Source of the DNA: Chenggangzhangella methanolivorans | Lineage (GTDB): Bacteria; Pseudomonadota; Alphaproteobacteria; Rhizobiales; Methylopilaceae | Assembly: GCF_019797865.1 (NCBI RefSeq) | Contig: NZ_CP081869.1 | Span: 5,346,501 to 5,410,500 of the forward strand | Direction: 5' to 3' | Length of the DNA: 64,000 nucleotides | In this document: positions 8,066 through 18,040 of the stretch, in pieces | How positions within the stretch are numbered: the stretch's first letter is position 1 | Layout of the letters: every line of letters starts with the position of its first letter | The notes under the pieces: model-generated | What the model saw: the letters and a program-made list of their open reading frames with translations, nothing else | Told to the model about the DNA's origin: nothing | Database searches by the model: none | Position numbers and translations under genes: made by a program

Positions 8066-9166
8066 TCAGCGCAGAATGTCGGTCCAGAGCTCGGACGGAT
8101 CGGGCTCAGGATCGTTGGTCGCGAATTCGGCGGCCGCGTTGACGATCTCGCGGACCTCCTTGTCGACCGCCTTCAGGTCGTCCTCGCTTGCGAAACCGGC
8201 CTCGATCAGGCGCTTGCGCACCATCTCGATCGGGTCATGGGTCTCGCGCATCTTCTGGACCTCCTCCTTGGACCGGTACTTCGCCGGGTCCGACATGGAG
8301 TGGCCGCGATAGCGGTAAGTGACCATCTCGAGAATATAGGGGCCCTTGCCGGACCGGGCGTGCTTCACGGCGCGGTCGCCCGCGGCCTTCACGGCGCGCA
8401 CGTCCATGCCGTCGACCTGCTCGCCCGGGATTTCGAAGCTCGCGCCGCGCTGGCTGAGATTGGTGTTCGACGAGGCGCGCTCGACCGAGGTGCCCATGCC
8501 GTACTTGTTGTTCTCGATGACGTAGACGACCGGCAGGCTCCAGAGCTTCGCCATGTTGAAGCTCTCGTAGACCTGCCCCTGGTTGGAGGCGCCGTCGCCG
8601 AAGTAGGCGAGCGTCACGCTGTCGTTCTTGCGGTACTTGTTGGCGAAGGCGAGCCCGGTGCCGAGCGAGACCTGAGCGCCGACGATGCCATGGCCGCCGT
8701 AAAACTGCTTCTCGACGCTGAACATGTGCATCGAGCCGCCCTTGCCCTTGGAGTAGCCGCCGCGGCGCCCCGTGAGCTCGGCCATCACGCCCTTCGGGTC
8801 CATCTCGCAGGCGAGCATATGGCCGTGGTCGCGGTAGCCGGTGATGACCTGGTCGCCCTGCTTGAGCGCCATCTGCATGCCGACCACAACGGCTTCCTGG
8901 CCGATATAGAGGTGGCAGAAGCCGCCGATGAGGCCCATGCCGTAGAGCTGTCCGGCCTTCTCCTCGAAGCGGCGGATCAGCAGCATTTCCCGATGGGCGT
9001 GGAGTTCCTGGTCCTTGTCGAAGGACAGAGCGCCGGAGGATTTGGTCGAAGCGGATTTCGCGGGGGCCGACTTGGCCGCGGGGGATTTGTCCGCGGCCGC
9101 TCGCGAAGCGCCGGCGGAGGATTTCGCGGCGCGTTTCGGCGCGGCCTTAGCGGCTGTGGCTACCAT
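8066..9166 (-). CDS. pdhA: Pyruvate dehydrogenase E1 alpha subunit
   Basis: Alpha subunit of E1, which decarboxylates pyruvate and passes the acetyl unit to E2. The 366-aa product has the thiamine-diphosphate motif GDGASNQGQVYESFNMAKLW with the following IENN, and the conserved GGKGGSMHMFS-type segment (here SKGKGGSMHMFS). The first 45 or so residues are a low-complexity Ala/Lys/Ser tail, often seen in this group, so the exact start is uncertain. It is the first gene of the pdh operon; the promoter must lie in 9167-9348. Confidence 0.97.
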   Translation of the reverse strand: MVATAAKAAPKRAAKSSAGASRAAADKSPAAKSAPAKSASTKSSGALSFDKDQELHAHREMLLIRRFEEKAGQLYGMGLIGGFCHLYIGQEAVVVGMQMALKQGDQVITGYRDHGHMLACEMDPKGVMAELTGRRGGYSKGKGGSMHMFSVEKQFYGGHGIVGAQVSLGTGLAFANKYRKNDSVTLAYFGDGASNQGQVYESFNMAKLWSLPVVYVIENNKYGMGTSVERASSNTNLSQRGASFEIPGEQVDGMDVRAVKAAGDRAVKHARSGKGPYILEMVTYRYRGHSMSDPAKYRSKEEVQKMRETHDPIEMVRKRLIEAGFASEDDLKAVDKEVREIVNAAAEFATNDPEPDPSELWTDILR

Positions 9167-9348
9167 GACGTCCCCTTGGTCGTTTCTTTTGTCTTTTTAA
9201 CCAAGCTAAGGCGCCGGCCACGCGAAAGCGAGCCGACCCCTGCCTGAGCGTTGGTTGGAAACCTGACAGAAGCTAGACCAAAGTCGCAAGCCCGCCCCGC
9301 CACACGTTTCCGCATGGCTGTCCCGCGCCGCCTGCGAAAGACGAGGGG

Positions 9349-9660
9349 TCAGTCGTTCTGAAGGACGCGGTCGGCGGGGCTTAGCCAGCCAAGGTCGGAA
9401 CGGGCCTGTTCGTCAAGAAGATCGGGGTCGAGACGCTCGGACGTCATCAGGTCGATGCGGTGTTCGACGGAGGAGCGCTCCGCCTTCACTTCTGCGAGAC
9501 GGGTCTCGAGCTTGGCGATCTCCTCCTGCATCGCCTTGCTGGCGACGAGGCCGTGAGCGCCCACATAGGCCTGCTGCCCGAAATACGTCACCGCTCCCGC
9601 GGCGACGATCCAGAGCGCGAGCTGGGCGGCGACCATGCGCCATTTGGTCCGGACGATCAT
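9349..9660 (-). CDS. FtsB/DivIC-like septum formation initiator
   Basis: A 103-aa bitopic protein: one membrane span near residues 10-28 (LALWIVAAGAVTYFGQQAYV) followed by a coiled coil (about 38-72, KAMQEEIAKLETRLAEVKAERS) and a C-terminal DPDLLDEQARSDLGWLSP segment typical of the septum-formation-initiator family. In other bacteria FtsB bridges FtsL and FtsQ in the divisome. Members are commonly found near pdh and eno genes in alphaproteobacteria. Confidence 0.88.
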   Translation of the reverse strand: MIVRTKWRMVAAQLALWIVAAGAVTYFGQQAYVGAHGLVASKAMQEEIAKLETRLAEVKAERSSVEHRIDLMTSERLDPDLLDEQARSDLGWLSPADRVLQND

Positions 9661-9708
9661 GGGACGAGCATGCGTCCGACATGGTTTCCAAACCGTTTAG
9701 AGGCGCCG

Positions 9709-11535
9709 TCAGCCAGCCCCGATCTGCGCCTTCACTTTCTCGGCGAGGCGCTGGATCGTGGCCGCCGGCCCGGCCTTGGCGGGCGTCTCGGCGGCGGGCG
9801 CGAGCGAGGTCATCGGCTGGTCCGGCCCCTCGTCCTCGATGCGCAGGCCCGCGCGGGTCACGCGGCCTTCGTCGACCGCCCGCACGATGAGCGTCGCCGG
9901 TCCGAGCTCGAGCAGGTCGCCGACCGCCGGCTCGTTCTCGAACCGCGCGGAGAACACTTCGGCGACCGTCAGTCCGGCCTCCTCCGCGTCGACGCCGAGG
10001 CCGTAGAGCTCGACCAGCGTCGCGAGCGGGGTTTCGCCGCGCATCGGGAACTCGCCGAGCGACGGACGCGCCCTGCCCGCTTCGGTCGACGCGAACAGTC
10101 CGTCGAGTTCGGAGACGCGTTCGGGCTCGGTGAGAAAGTAGCCGTAATCCCCGGGCTTCAGCGCGCCGGCCTGGAGCGGATCGAGAATCCGGTCGTCGCG
10201 CACCACGAAGACCGGCTTCGCCCATTTCGGCACCGAATCGCGGTTGAGGATCGGGCAGTGCGGCGTGACCACGTAGCCGACCATCTCCTGCGACAGCTGG
10301 CCCGGCAGATCGATCTCGACGCGGTGGACGCTTCGCGTCATCTGGCGCACGGCGAGATGGAGGCGCTTCGCCAGCGGCGTGATGGTCCAGCCCTGGACGA
10401 TCAGCGAGACGATCACCACCACGAAGGCGACGTTGAAATAGATCTCGGCGTTCGGGACCTTGGCGAGCGTCGGGATCGCCGCGAGAAAGATCGAAACGGC
10501 GCCGCGCAGGCCGACCCAGCCGACGAACGCGATCTCCTTCCGCGAAAAACCGAACGGCAGCAGGCAGAGCGCGACGGCGACCGGACGCGCGACGAAGATC
10601 AGCACGACCGAGATCGCCAGCGCCGGCAGGATGGAGGAGATCATGGTGGAGGGCGTCACCAGCAGCCCCAGCACCATGAACATCACGATCTGGCAGAGCC
10701 ACGTCACCGTGTCGTGGAACGCGATGATCGACGGCAGAGCGCGCACCGGCCGGTTGCCGACGATGATGCCCGCCAGATAGACGGCGAGGAAACCCGAGCC
10801 GTGCAGGACCGCGGTGAGCGAGAACAGCGCCACCACGAACGCCACGACGAACAGCGGGTGGAGGCCCGACGGCAGGTCGACGCGATTCAGCATGAAGGCG
10901 AGCGCGAATCCCCCCGCGACGCCCGCGAGGCCGCCGATCAGCGCCTCTTGGAGGAAGTGGCCGACGATCGCCCCGGTCGTATGGCCTGCGGCCGACGTCA
11001 CGAGCCCGACGAGCAGCACGGTGAGGAACACCGCGACCGGATCGTTGGTGCTCGATTCAATTTCGAGGGTCGCCCCGACGCGGCGCTGAAGCTGCAGGCC
11101 GCTCGCCCGGATGAGGAAGAACACCGCGGCCGCGTCGGTGGAGGCGATGGTCGCGCCGATCAGCAGTCCCTCGATCCAGCGCAAGCCCAACGCCCAGGCG
11201 GCGAAGGCGCCGATCAGTCCTGCGGTGATGAGCACGCCGACGGTCGCAAGGCTCACCGCCGGCCAGAGCGCTCCTGCCAGATGCGATATCCGCGTCCTGA
11301 GCCCGCCGTCGAACAGGATAATGGCGAGCGCGATCGACCCGATCAGGTAGGTCACACGGTAGTTGTCGAACGCGATGCCGCCGGGGCCGTCTTCGCCAGA
11401 CAGCATGCCGATCAGCAGGAAGACGAGCAGCAGAGGCGCGCCGAACCGCGACGCCACGAGCGACGACAGGATTCCCACGAGCATCAGCGCCGCGCCGAAC
11501 AGCAGGATGGCGTTGACGACCGCGATGTTTTCCAT
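9709..11535 (-). CDS. Potassium/proton antiporter, CPA1 type (NhaP2/CvrA-like)
   Basis: A 608-aa inner-membrane cation/proton antiporter. The first 400 or so residues contain about 12 membrane helices of the Na/H-exchanger fold, with EIESSTNDPVAVF marking the ion-binding helix with the conserved ND pair. After that comes a cytosolic TrkA-C-like part (around VEIDLPGQLSQEMVGYVV) and a CorC/HlyC-like C-terminal domain (FENEPAVGDLLELG...LIVRAVDEG). This three-part layout is that of NhaP2/CvrA. It appears monocistronic. Confidence 0.9.
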   Translation of the reverse strand: MENIAVVNAILLFGAALMLVGILSSLVASRFGAPLLLVFLLIGMLSGEDGPGGIAFDNYRVTYLIGSIALAIILFDGGLRTRISHLAGALWPAVSLATVGVLITAGLIGAFAAWALGLRWIEGLLIGATIASTDAAAVFFLIRASGLQLQRRVGATLEIESSTNDPVAVFLTVLLVGLVTSAAGHTTGAIVGHFLQEALIGGLAGVAGGFALAFMLNRVDLPSGLHPLFVVAFVVALFSLTAVLHGSGFLAVYLAGIIVGNRPVRALPSIIAFHDTVTWLCQIVMFMVLGLLVTPSTMISSILPALAISVVLIFVARPVAVALCLLPFGFSRKEIAFVGWVGLRGAVSIFLAAIPTLAKVPNAEIYFNVAFVVVIVSLIVQGWTITPLAKRLHLAVRQMTRSVHRVEIDLPGQLSQEMVGYVVTPHCPILNRDSVPKWAKPVFVVRDDRILDPLQAGALKPGDYGYFLTEPERVSELDGLFASTEAGRARPSLGEFPMRGETPLATLVELYGLGVDAEEAGLTVAEVFSARFENEPAVGDLLELGPATLIVRAVDEGRVTRAGLRIEDEGPDQPMTSLAPAAETPAKAGPAATIQRLAEKVKAQIGAG

Positions 11536-11902
11536 GCCCGCCCGATTGGAGACGAGGCGACGACAGGAGAGCGCCCGCGGTTCCCCTCGCGGTCGTCGTC
11601 CGAGCGCCGAAGCCTCAGAGAGATCGATCGAATTTCGTGGACGATTGGCGCGATATCAAGGCGGCGTGAGCCGCGCGTGAGCGCTACTTTGGCCGATGCA
11701 GGACGCCCAAGAGGCGTCCATCCGGCCCATCGAAGCGAGAATTGGTCGCGTTCGGAACGACCCGGCGGACCGCGCGGCCGTCATTCCGGCCGCAGAGACG
11801 GACTCCAGACGCGCTGGCGGCGCGGCTTCGTTCGCGATCGTCGATTTCCTGGATTCCGGATCAAGCCCGAGCTGGAGGTCGGCGTGCCCACGCCCTTTGG
11901 CC
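11536..11902. other. 367-bp intergenic region with palindromic fragments
   Basis: No convincing gene. It holds a perfect small hairpin GGACGCC-CAAGA-GGCGTCC (about 11702-11720) and, further right, pieces of the type TTCCTGGATTCCGGATCAAG that look like half-sites of a dispersed palindromic repeat. It should also contain the promoter of the antiporter gene at its left end. Confidence 0.4.
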
Positions 11903-12828
11903 TCAGCCCTTGGGAAACTCCAGCCCCATCTCGCGATAGCGCTCCGGGTCGTCGGCCCAGTTCTCGCGCACCTTCACGAACAGGAAGAGATGGACGTCCG
12001 TCTCCGCGATCTCCGAGATCTCCTTGCGGGCCTCCATGGAGATCTGCTTCACGGTCTGGCCGCCCTTCCCGATCACGATGCGCTTCTGGCTCTCGCGTTC
12101 GACATAGATGGTCTGCTCGACGCGCGCCGAGCCGTCGGCGCGGACCTCCCACTTCTCCGTCTCGACCGTGGAGGCGTAGGGAAGTTCGTCATGGAGCCGC
12201 GCGAACAGCTTCTCGCGGGTGATTTCGGCCGCGAGCGCGCGCAGCGGCAGGTCCGAGACGTCGTCGGCCGGATAGAGCCAGGGCCCGGCCGGCATCTCGT
12301 CGGCGAGATAGGCGGGCAGGTCCGAGACGCCGGACCCGGTCTTGGCCGAGATCATGAACACCCGGTCGAACGAGACGCGCGCCGCCGCCTCCTGCGCGAT
12401 CGCCAGCAGCTTCTCGCGGTCGATCATGTCGATCTTGAGGATCAGGATCTTGCGCTGGGGGCGCCCGCGAGCTTGTCGAGGATCGCGAGGTTGTCGTCGT
12501 CGAGGCCCTTCCGCACGTCGATCAGCAACGCGATCACGTCGGCGTCGGTCGCTCCGCCCCAGGCGGTCGAGACCATGGCGCGGTCGAGCCGGCGCTTGGG
12601 CGCGAAGATGCCGGGGGTGTCGACGAAGACGATCTGCGCGTCCTTCTCGATCACGAGGCCGCGGATCAGCGCCCGAGTCGTCTGCACCTTGTGGCTGACG
12701 ATCGAGACCTTCACGCCGACGAGCCGGTTGACCAGCGTCGACTTGCCCGCGTTCGGCGCGCCCACGAGGGCGACGTAGCCGCAGCGGGTCGTCGCCTCAG
12801 GCGTGTCGGGCGTCTCGGTTTCAGTCAT
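11903..12828 (-). CDS. era: GTPase Era (reading frame broken as sequenced)
   Basis: Essential GTPase in 16S rRNA maturation and 30S assembly. The N-terminal part has the P-loop GAPNAGKS, the switch region QTTRALIRG and the DTPG motif; the C-terminal part has the KH domain (RIVIGKGGQTVKQISMEARKEI). The two parts are in different frames: a C run of five at 12457-12461 (complement) should have six, after which the frame continues APQRKILIL. The fourth GTPase motif reads LILKID instead of the expected LNKID, so the asparagine codon also seems lost. Both faults are more easily explained as read errors than as a dead essential gene. The start overlaps the rnc end by 8 bp. Confidence 0.93.
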
Positions 12829-13524
12829 GGTTCGCGACGCCTTCGCGCTGGAGGAGAGCTTCGGCGGCCGCTTGCTCGGCCGCGCGTTTCGAACGGCCCG
12901 AACCTTCGACCTCTTCGGCGCCGTCGACCAGGACGACGACGCGAAACTGCGGATTGTGGTCGGGCCCCGAGCGCGCGACCTCGCGATAGACGGGCGGCGG
13001 CAGACCGCGCCCCTGGGCCCATTCCTGAAGCTCGGTCTTGGCGTCGCGCAGCGGACGACGCGGCGCCAGCAGACGTTCGCGCCAGAACCGTCCACGAGGT
13101 CCGCGGCGGCGGGAAACCCTGCGTCGAGATAGACCGCGCCGATGACCGACTCGCAGACGTCGGAGAGGATCGCCGCCTTGCGGCGCCCGCCAGAACTCGC
13201 CTCGCCCGCGCCGAGCCGGATGTAGGGGCCGAGATCCATCGCCTGCGCCACCTCGGCGCATGTCTCGGCGCGCACGAGCTCGGCGAGGCGCCGGGACATC
13301 TCGCCCTCGTCGGCGGTCGGATAGGTCTCCATCAGCAGCGAAGCGATCGCAAGGCCCAGAACGCGGTCGCCGAGGAATTCGAGCCGCTGATAGCTGCCGA
13401 GCCGCCCTTCCTTCGAGGTCGCGCCCGAAATATGCGTCAAAGCGCGGTCGAGCAGGGACTTGTCGGCAAAGTCGTGGCCAAGCCGGTTTTCGAGGAGGCC
13501 GTCCGTGACCGGACGGCGCTTCAT
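12821..13524 (-). CDS. rnc: Ribonuclease III (reading frame broken as sequenced)
   Basis: Double-strand-specific endoribonuclease for rRNA and mRNA processing. The catalytic domain shows the signature YQRLEFLGDRVLGLAI and the second acidic motif DVCESVIGAVYLDAG. The double-stranded-RNA-binding domain lies downstream in another frame (KTELQEWAQGRGLPPPVYRE to the end). The two halves join at about 13090 if one base is restored in GTGGACGG, giving DLV(D/E)RFWRERLL. Start ATG at 13524 overlaps the lepB stop (ATGA). Gene order lepB-rnc-era is conserved in the group. Confidence 0.93.
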
Positions 13525-14285
13525 TCGAGCAAGGTCCCGATCCTCGACCAGCGGACCGACCACGGCCACTTCCAGAACGCCCAGGCGGCCTCGCCGCGCT
13601 CGACCGAGAAGAACAGCATCTCGGCGCGGCCGACGAGGTTCTCCATCGGCACGAAGCCCACCGCCGACTGCACGCGGCTGTCGGTGGAGTTGTCGCGGTT
13701 GTCGCCCATCATGAAGAGATGGCCGGGCGGCACCTCATAGACCGGCGTGTTGTCGAGGAAGCCGTTCTTGTCCATGTCGAGGACTTCGTATTTCCGCCCG
13801 TTGTCGAGCGTCTCCTCGAAGCGCGGAATGTGGCGCGCCGCGCCCCCGGTGCCCTCGATGTAGTCCTGCGGCAGCCGGACCTTGGGAACCGGCTTCTCGT
13901 TGATGATCAGCTGGCCGTCGACCATCTGGATGCGATCGCCGGGCAGGCCGATCACGCGCTTGATGTAGTCGGTCCAGCCGTCGCCCGGCACCCAGACCTT
14001 GAACACCGCGATGTCGCCGCGCTCGGGAACCGCGCCCATGACGCGGCCCGAAAAGATCTTCGGGCTGAACGGCAGCGAATGGTGGCTGTAGCCGTAGGAG
14101 AACTTGTTCACGAACAGGTAGTCGCCGACGAGGAGGGTGTCCTCCATCGAGCCGGACGGGATGTTGAACGGCTGGAAGATCAGCGTCCGGATCACCACCG
14201 CGATGATCAGCGCCTGCGCGCAGATCTTCACGATCTCGGCGAAGCCGCCTTCGGACTGGCCCTTCTTGTCGGTGGTCGCGCTCAT
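13521..14285 (-). CDS. lepB: Signal peptidase I
   Basis: Membrane-bound serine/lysine-dyad protease that removes signal peptides. The 254-aa product has one N-terminal membrane helix (about residues 20-38), the catalytic serine S46 in NIPSGSMEDTLL, and the catalytic lysine in YIKRVIGLPGDRI. The box MGDNRDNSTDSR near the C-terminus completes the family pattern. The internal ATG at 14285 (MSATTDKKG) is chosen; a 25-codon upstream extension is basic and unlike the family. Confidence 0.96.
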   Translation of the reverse strand: MSATTDKKGQSEGGFAEIVKICAQALIIAVVIRTLIFQPFNIPSGSMEDTLLVGDYLFVNKFSYGYSHHSLPFSPKIFSGRVMGAVPERGDIAVFKVWVPGDGWTDYIKRVIGLPGDRIQMVDGQLIINEKPVPKVRLPQDYIEGTGGAARHIPRFEETLDNGRKYEVLDMDKNGFLDNTPVYEVPPGHLFMMGDNRDNSTDSRVQSAVGFVPMENLVGRAEMLFFSVERGEAAWAFWKWPWSVRWSRIGTLLE

Positions 14286-14381
14286 TCCAGTCCTGTCCGA
14301 AAGACGCCGCGGCGAGAGGAGCGGCAGGCGCGTGATAGCCCCGGGCGCGGCCGCTGGCAAACGGCGCCCGTCCGCCTCACG

Positions 14382-14789
14382 TCACGCGCTCGCCTTGGGA
14401 ACCGCGCTGATGATGACCACGGCGGAGGCGAGCGGCGGCTCGTCCGTCAAAGTGAGGTCGATCCGGGCTTCGTATCCCTCCGGCGTCATCCGGTCGAGAT
14501 GCTCCTTGGCGCCGCCCGTCAGCGTCAGGGTCGGGCGTCCAGAGGGCAGGTTCGTCACGCCCATGTCGCGCCAGAAGGTGCCGGCGCGAAAACCGGTGCC
14601 GAGCGCCTTGGCGCAGGCCTCCTTGGCGGCGAAGCGCTTGGCCAGCGTGTTGGCGGGCTCGGCCTTGGCGAAGGCGCGCTTGCGTTCGGTCTCGGTGAAC
14701 ACGCGCTGGAGAAACCGGTCGCCGAAGCGCTCCAGCGTCTGCTCGATGCGCCGGATGTCGCAGAGATCGTTGCCGAGACCGAGAATCAT
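14382..14789 (-). CDS. acpS: Holo-[acyl-carrier-protein] synthase
   Basis: Transfers 4'-phosphopantetheine from CoA to acyl carrier protein. The 135-aa product has the two magnesium-binding motifs GNDLCDIRRIE near the N-terminus and FAAKEACAKALGTG in the middle. Its ATG at 14789 overlaps the pdxJ stop (ATGA), so the two are translationally coupled, an order conserved in alphaproteobacteria. Confidence 0.95.
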   Translation of the reverse strand: MILGLGNDLCDIRRIEQTLERFGDRFLQRVFTETERKRAFAKAEPANTLAKRFAAKEACAKALGTGFRAGTFWRDMGVTNLPSGRPTLTLTGGAKEHLDRMTPEGYEARIDLTLTDEPPLASAVVIISAVPKASA

Positions 14790-15538
14790 GCCGCCGCCTT
14801 TCGCCTGCCGCGCGCGATCGCGGCCTTCATGAGCCGGATCGTCTCGGGAAACCGACGGCGAGCGCCTCTCCCACCAAATAGTGGCCGATGTTGAGTTCTG
14901 CGATCTCGGGCAGCGCGGAGATCGTCTCGGCGCTGGCGTAGTCGAGCCCGTGGCCGGCATGGACCTCGAGACCGAGCGCGGAAGCGCGGCGGGCGCCTTC
15001 GGCGAGTCGGTCGAACTCGCGGGCGGCTTCGTCGGCGCGGCCATGCGCGATCGCCTCGCACCAGGTGCCGGTGTGGAGCTCGACCACCGGCGCGCCCATG
15101 GCGGCTGAAGCCTCGAGCGTCGCCGCGTCGGCCTCGACGAACAGCGACACGCGGACGCCCGCGGCCACGAGTTCGCGCACGGCCGGCTCCAGGTGCCTCC
15201 GCTGGCCGACGACGTCGAGCCCGCCCTCGGTCGTGCGCTCCTCGCGCTTCTGGCACGAGGCAGGCGGCGTGAGGCTGACGCCTGAGCGCGATGGCGACCA
15301 TCTCGTCGGTGGCCGCCATTTCGAAATTGAGCGGCCTATCGATCTCGGCCATCAGGCGCTCGATGTCGGCGTCGCGGATGTGGCGACGATCCTCTCGGAG
15401 ATGCGCCGTGATGCCGTCCGCGCCGGCCGCGATCGCGAGCTTGGCGATCGCCACGGGATCCGGATGGACGCCGCCGCGCGCGTTCCGGACGGTCGCGACG
15501 TGGTCGACATTGACGCCGAGGCGGATGATTTGGGCCAT
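14786..15538 (-). CDS. pdxJ: Pyridoxine 5'-phosphate synthase (reading frame broken twice)
   Basis: Condenses 1-deoxy-D-xylulose 5-phosphate with 3-amino-1-hydroxyacetone 1-phosphate in vitamin B6 synthesis. Family segments are RLGVNVDHVATVRNAR, GADGITAHLREDRRHI, the LVPE motif, and ELHTGTWCEA and LEVHAGHGLDY further on. The middle portion is in another frame: two bases appear lost near 15251 (after LVPE) and one near 14850 (in GGTTTCCCG), after which PETIRLMKAAIARGR returns. Restoring these gives one normal-length protein. Palindromic repeat copy 2 lies just upstream. Confidence 0.92.
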   Translation of the reverse strand: MAQIIRLGVNVDHVATVRNARGGVHPDPVAIAKLAIAAGADGITAHLREDRRHIRDADIERLMAEIDRPLNFEMAATDEMVAIALRRQPHAACLVPEARGAHDRGRARRRRPAEAPGAGRARTRGRGRPRVAVRRGRRGDARGFSRHGRAGGRAPHRHLVRGDRAWPRRRSRPRVRPTRRRRPPRFRARSRGPCRPRARLRQRRDDLRAARDRRTQHRPLFGGRGARRRFPETIRLMKAAIARGRRKAAA

Positions 15539-15553
15539 GGCCTTCACCACTGT

Positions 15554-15667
15554 GCTGCGTGCTTCGAGACGCGCCTTTGGCGCTCCTCAGCATGAGAGGC
15601 GTTTCGAGTGTCCCAATCGGTCCTCATGCTGAGGAGCCGTCCGTAGGCCGGCGTCTCGAAGCACGCA
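15554..15667. repeat. Dispersed palindromic repeat, copy 2
   Basis: The same inverted-repeat unit as copy 1: CTGCGTGCTTCGAGACG at 15555-15571 and its complement ending at 15666, with inner arms GCTCCTCAGCATGAG and CTCATGCTGAGGAGC. It occupies the gap between pdxJ and rel. Confidence 0.9.
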
Positions 15668-15683
15668 ATTCCTCGTTCGGCCC

Positions 15684-17882
15684 TCAGCCGTTCACCCGCT
15701 CGGCGTTCGACACGACCGGCGTCTGCCTCAGATCCGCGATGATCGCGCTCAGGTGCTTGGAGTCGAACACCCCGAGGTCGAAGACGATGTCGTGAAAGTC
15801 GGGCGAGTGCGAGACCATGCGCACGTCGTCGATGTTCGCCTCGTAGTTCGAGATGATCCCGGCGATGAGCGCGAGCGAGCCCGGCTCGTTCATCGACGTC
15901 ACGGTGACGCGCACGGGAAACCGCTCCCTCCGACCGAAATCCACGTCCCAGCGGACGTCGAGCCAGCGCTCGGGTGATCGTCGAAGGCCTTCAGCGCCGG
16001 CGACTGGATCGGATAGATCGTGATGCCGGCGCCCGGATCCAGAATGCCGACGATGCGGTCGCCCGGCACCGCGCCGCCGTCGGGCGCGAAGCGCACCGGC
16101 AGGTCGCCGCGAAGACCGCGGATCGGGATCGAGGGGAGAAAGCCGTCCGCGGGCTCGCCGTTCGGCGCCTTGAAACGCAGCGAGCCGGCGTGCTCCAGCC
16201 CGAACCATCCGTTCGACGGCGCGCCGATCGTCGGCGACCGCTCGTCCTTCACCTCCGGATGGACGGCGCGCACGACGTCGTTGGAATGCATCTCGCCGCG
16301 GCCGACAGCCGCCAGCACGTCGTCGACGCTGCTGCGCGCGAGGCGATGGAGCGACGTCCGCAGCTTCTCCTCGACGAAGGGCTGCCCGGCCCGATCGAAG
16401 GCGCGCTGGACGATCTGGCGGCCGAGGCCGGCATATTGCGCCCGAACCGCTGAACGCGTCGCGCGGCGGATCGCGGCTCGCGCCTTGCCGGTCACCACCA
16501 CCGCCTCCCAGGCGGCCGGAGGCGTCTGGGCTTCCGAGCGGATGATCTCGACTTCGTCGCCGTTCGAGAGCGGCTGGACGAGCGACTCGGTCTTGCCGTT
16601 GATCTTGGCGCCGACGCACTGGTTGCCGACGCTGGTGTGGACCGCATAGGCGAAGTCGATCGGGGTCGCCGCGCGGCAGCGCGATCAGGCGGCCTTTCGG
16701 CGTGAAGCAGAACACTTGGTCGGAGAACAGCTCGAGCTTGGTGTGCTCGAGGAACTCCTCCGGGTTGTCGCCCTCGGCGAGCAGCTCCACGGTGCGCCGC
16801 AGCCAGCCATAGGCGCGGCTCTCGCGCGCAAGCCCCTCGACGTCGCCGCCAAGCCCGTCCTTGTAGAGCGCATGGGCCGCGATGCCGTATTCGGCGAAGC
16901 GGTGCATCGCCTCGGTGCGGATCTGGAGTTCGACGCGCTGGTGCTCGGGACCGACGATCGTGGTGTGGATCGAGCGGTAGTCGTTCTCCTTGGGCGTCGA
17001 GATGTAGTCCTTGAAGCGCCCGGGCACGGTCGGCCAGCCGCTGTGCAGCGCGCCGAGCGCGCGGTAGCAGTCCGGCACGTCCTTCACGATCACGCGGAAG
17101 GCGAACACGTCCGAGAGCTGCTCGAAGGCGACGGACTTGCGCTCCACTTGCGCCAGATCGAATAGGGCTTCTTGGCGCGGCCCGTGATCTGCGCCTCGAC
17201 GCGCTGGTCGGCGAAGCGCTTCTCGAACGCCGTCTTGATCTCCTCGATCGATTCGGCGCTGCGGGAGGCGAGCCGGTTCAGCCGCGACACGATGGTGTCG
17301 AAGGCTTCCGGAAAGAGCGTGCGGAAGCAGATGTCCTCGAGCTCGTCGCGCAGCGCCTGCATGCCCATGCGGCCGGCGAGCGGCGCATAGAGGTCGAGCG
17401 TCTCCTGCGCGATCCGGGCGCGCTTGGCCGGCGGCACGAAATGGAGCGTGCGCATGTTGTGGAGGCGGTCGGCGAGCTTCACCAACAGCACGCGCACGTC
17501 GGCCGCGATCGCAAGCAGCAGGCGCCGCAGGTTCTCGGCCTGCGCGGCTTCCTTGGTGACGAGGTCGAGCTTCTTGAGCTTGGTCAGCCCCTCGACCAGC
17601 GCCCCGATCTGTTCGCCGAACAGCGCGTCAATCTCGGCGCGGGTGGCGTCGGTGTCCTCGATCGTCGTGGAGGAGCGCTGCGACGATCGTGGAGTCGTCG
17701 AGACGCAGGTCGGTCAGGATCGCGGCGACTTCGAGCGGATGGGAGAAATACGGGTCGCCAGAGGCCCGGGTCTGCGCGCCATGGGCCTTCATCGCGTAGA
17801 CGTAGCCGCGGTTGAGCAGCGCCTCGTCGGCGTTGGGATTGTACGCCTTGACGCGTTCGACGAGCTCGTACTGCCGCATCAT
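15684..17882 (-). CDS. rel: Bifunctional (p)ppGpp synthetase/hydrolase, RelA/SpoT family (frame broken four times)
   Basis: Stringent-response enzyme that makes and degrades (p)ppGpp. Fragments give, in order: the HD hydrolase domain (YFSHPLEVAAIL, then VLLVKLADRLHNMRTLHF), the synthetase domain (KDYISTPKENDYRSIHTTI, VELQIRTEAMHRFAE), a TGS domain (VFCFTPKGRLIALPRG), and the C-terminal ACT domain (SLALIAGIISNYEANI). The frame shifts near 17665 (two bases lost), 17147 (one), 16668 (two, from GCGCG) and 15977 (one). Restored length is about 735 aa, normal for the single Rel enzyme of alphaproteobacteria. All domains being present argues for assembly error. Confidence 0.93.
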
Positions 17883-17983
17883 GTCGTGAAGACTGGCGCT
17901 CCTCTCGGGAGCGTGAGGCTCCCCGGCCGAATATCGCGGCGATCATCGCGCCGCACAAGATTCGCGAACGCTTCAAAAAGCGA

Positions 17984-18013
17984 AACGCCGCCGCGGCGGT
18001 CCGCGACGGCGTT
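17984..18013 (-). terminator. Rho-independent terminator of rpoZ
   Basis: On the minus strand a stem of about 13 bp (AACGCCGTCGCGG paired with CCGCGGCGGCGTT) is followed by a T-rich stretch (TTTCGCTTTTT). It lies 28 bp behind the rpoZ stop codon. Confidence 0.7.
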
Positions 18014-18040
18014 CGAATCTGCGGCTCAGTTAAGAGCGGC

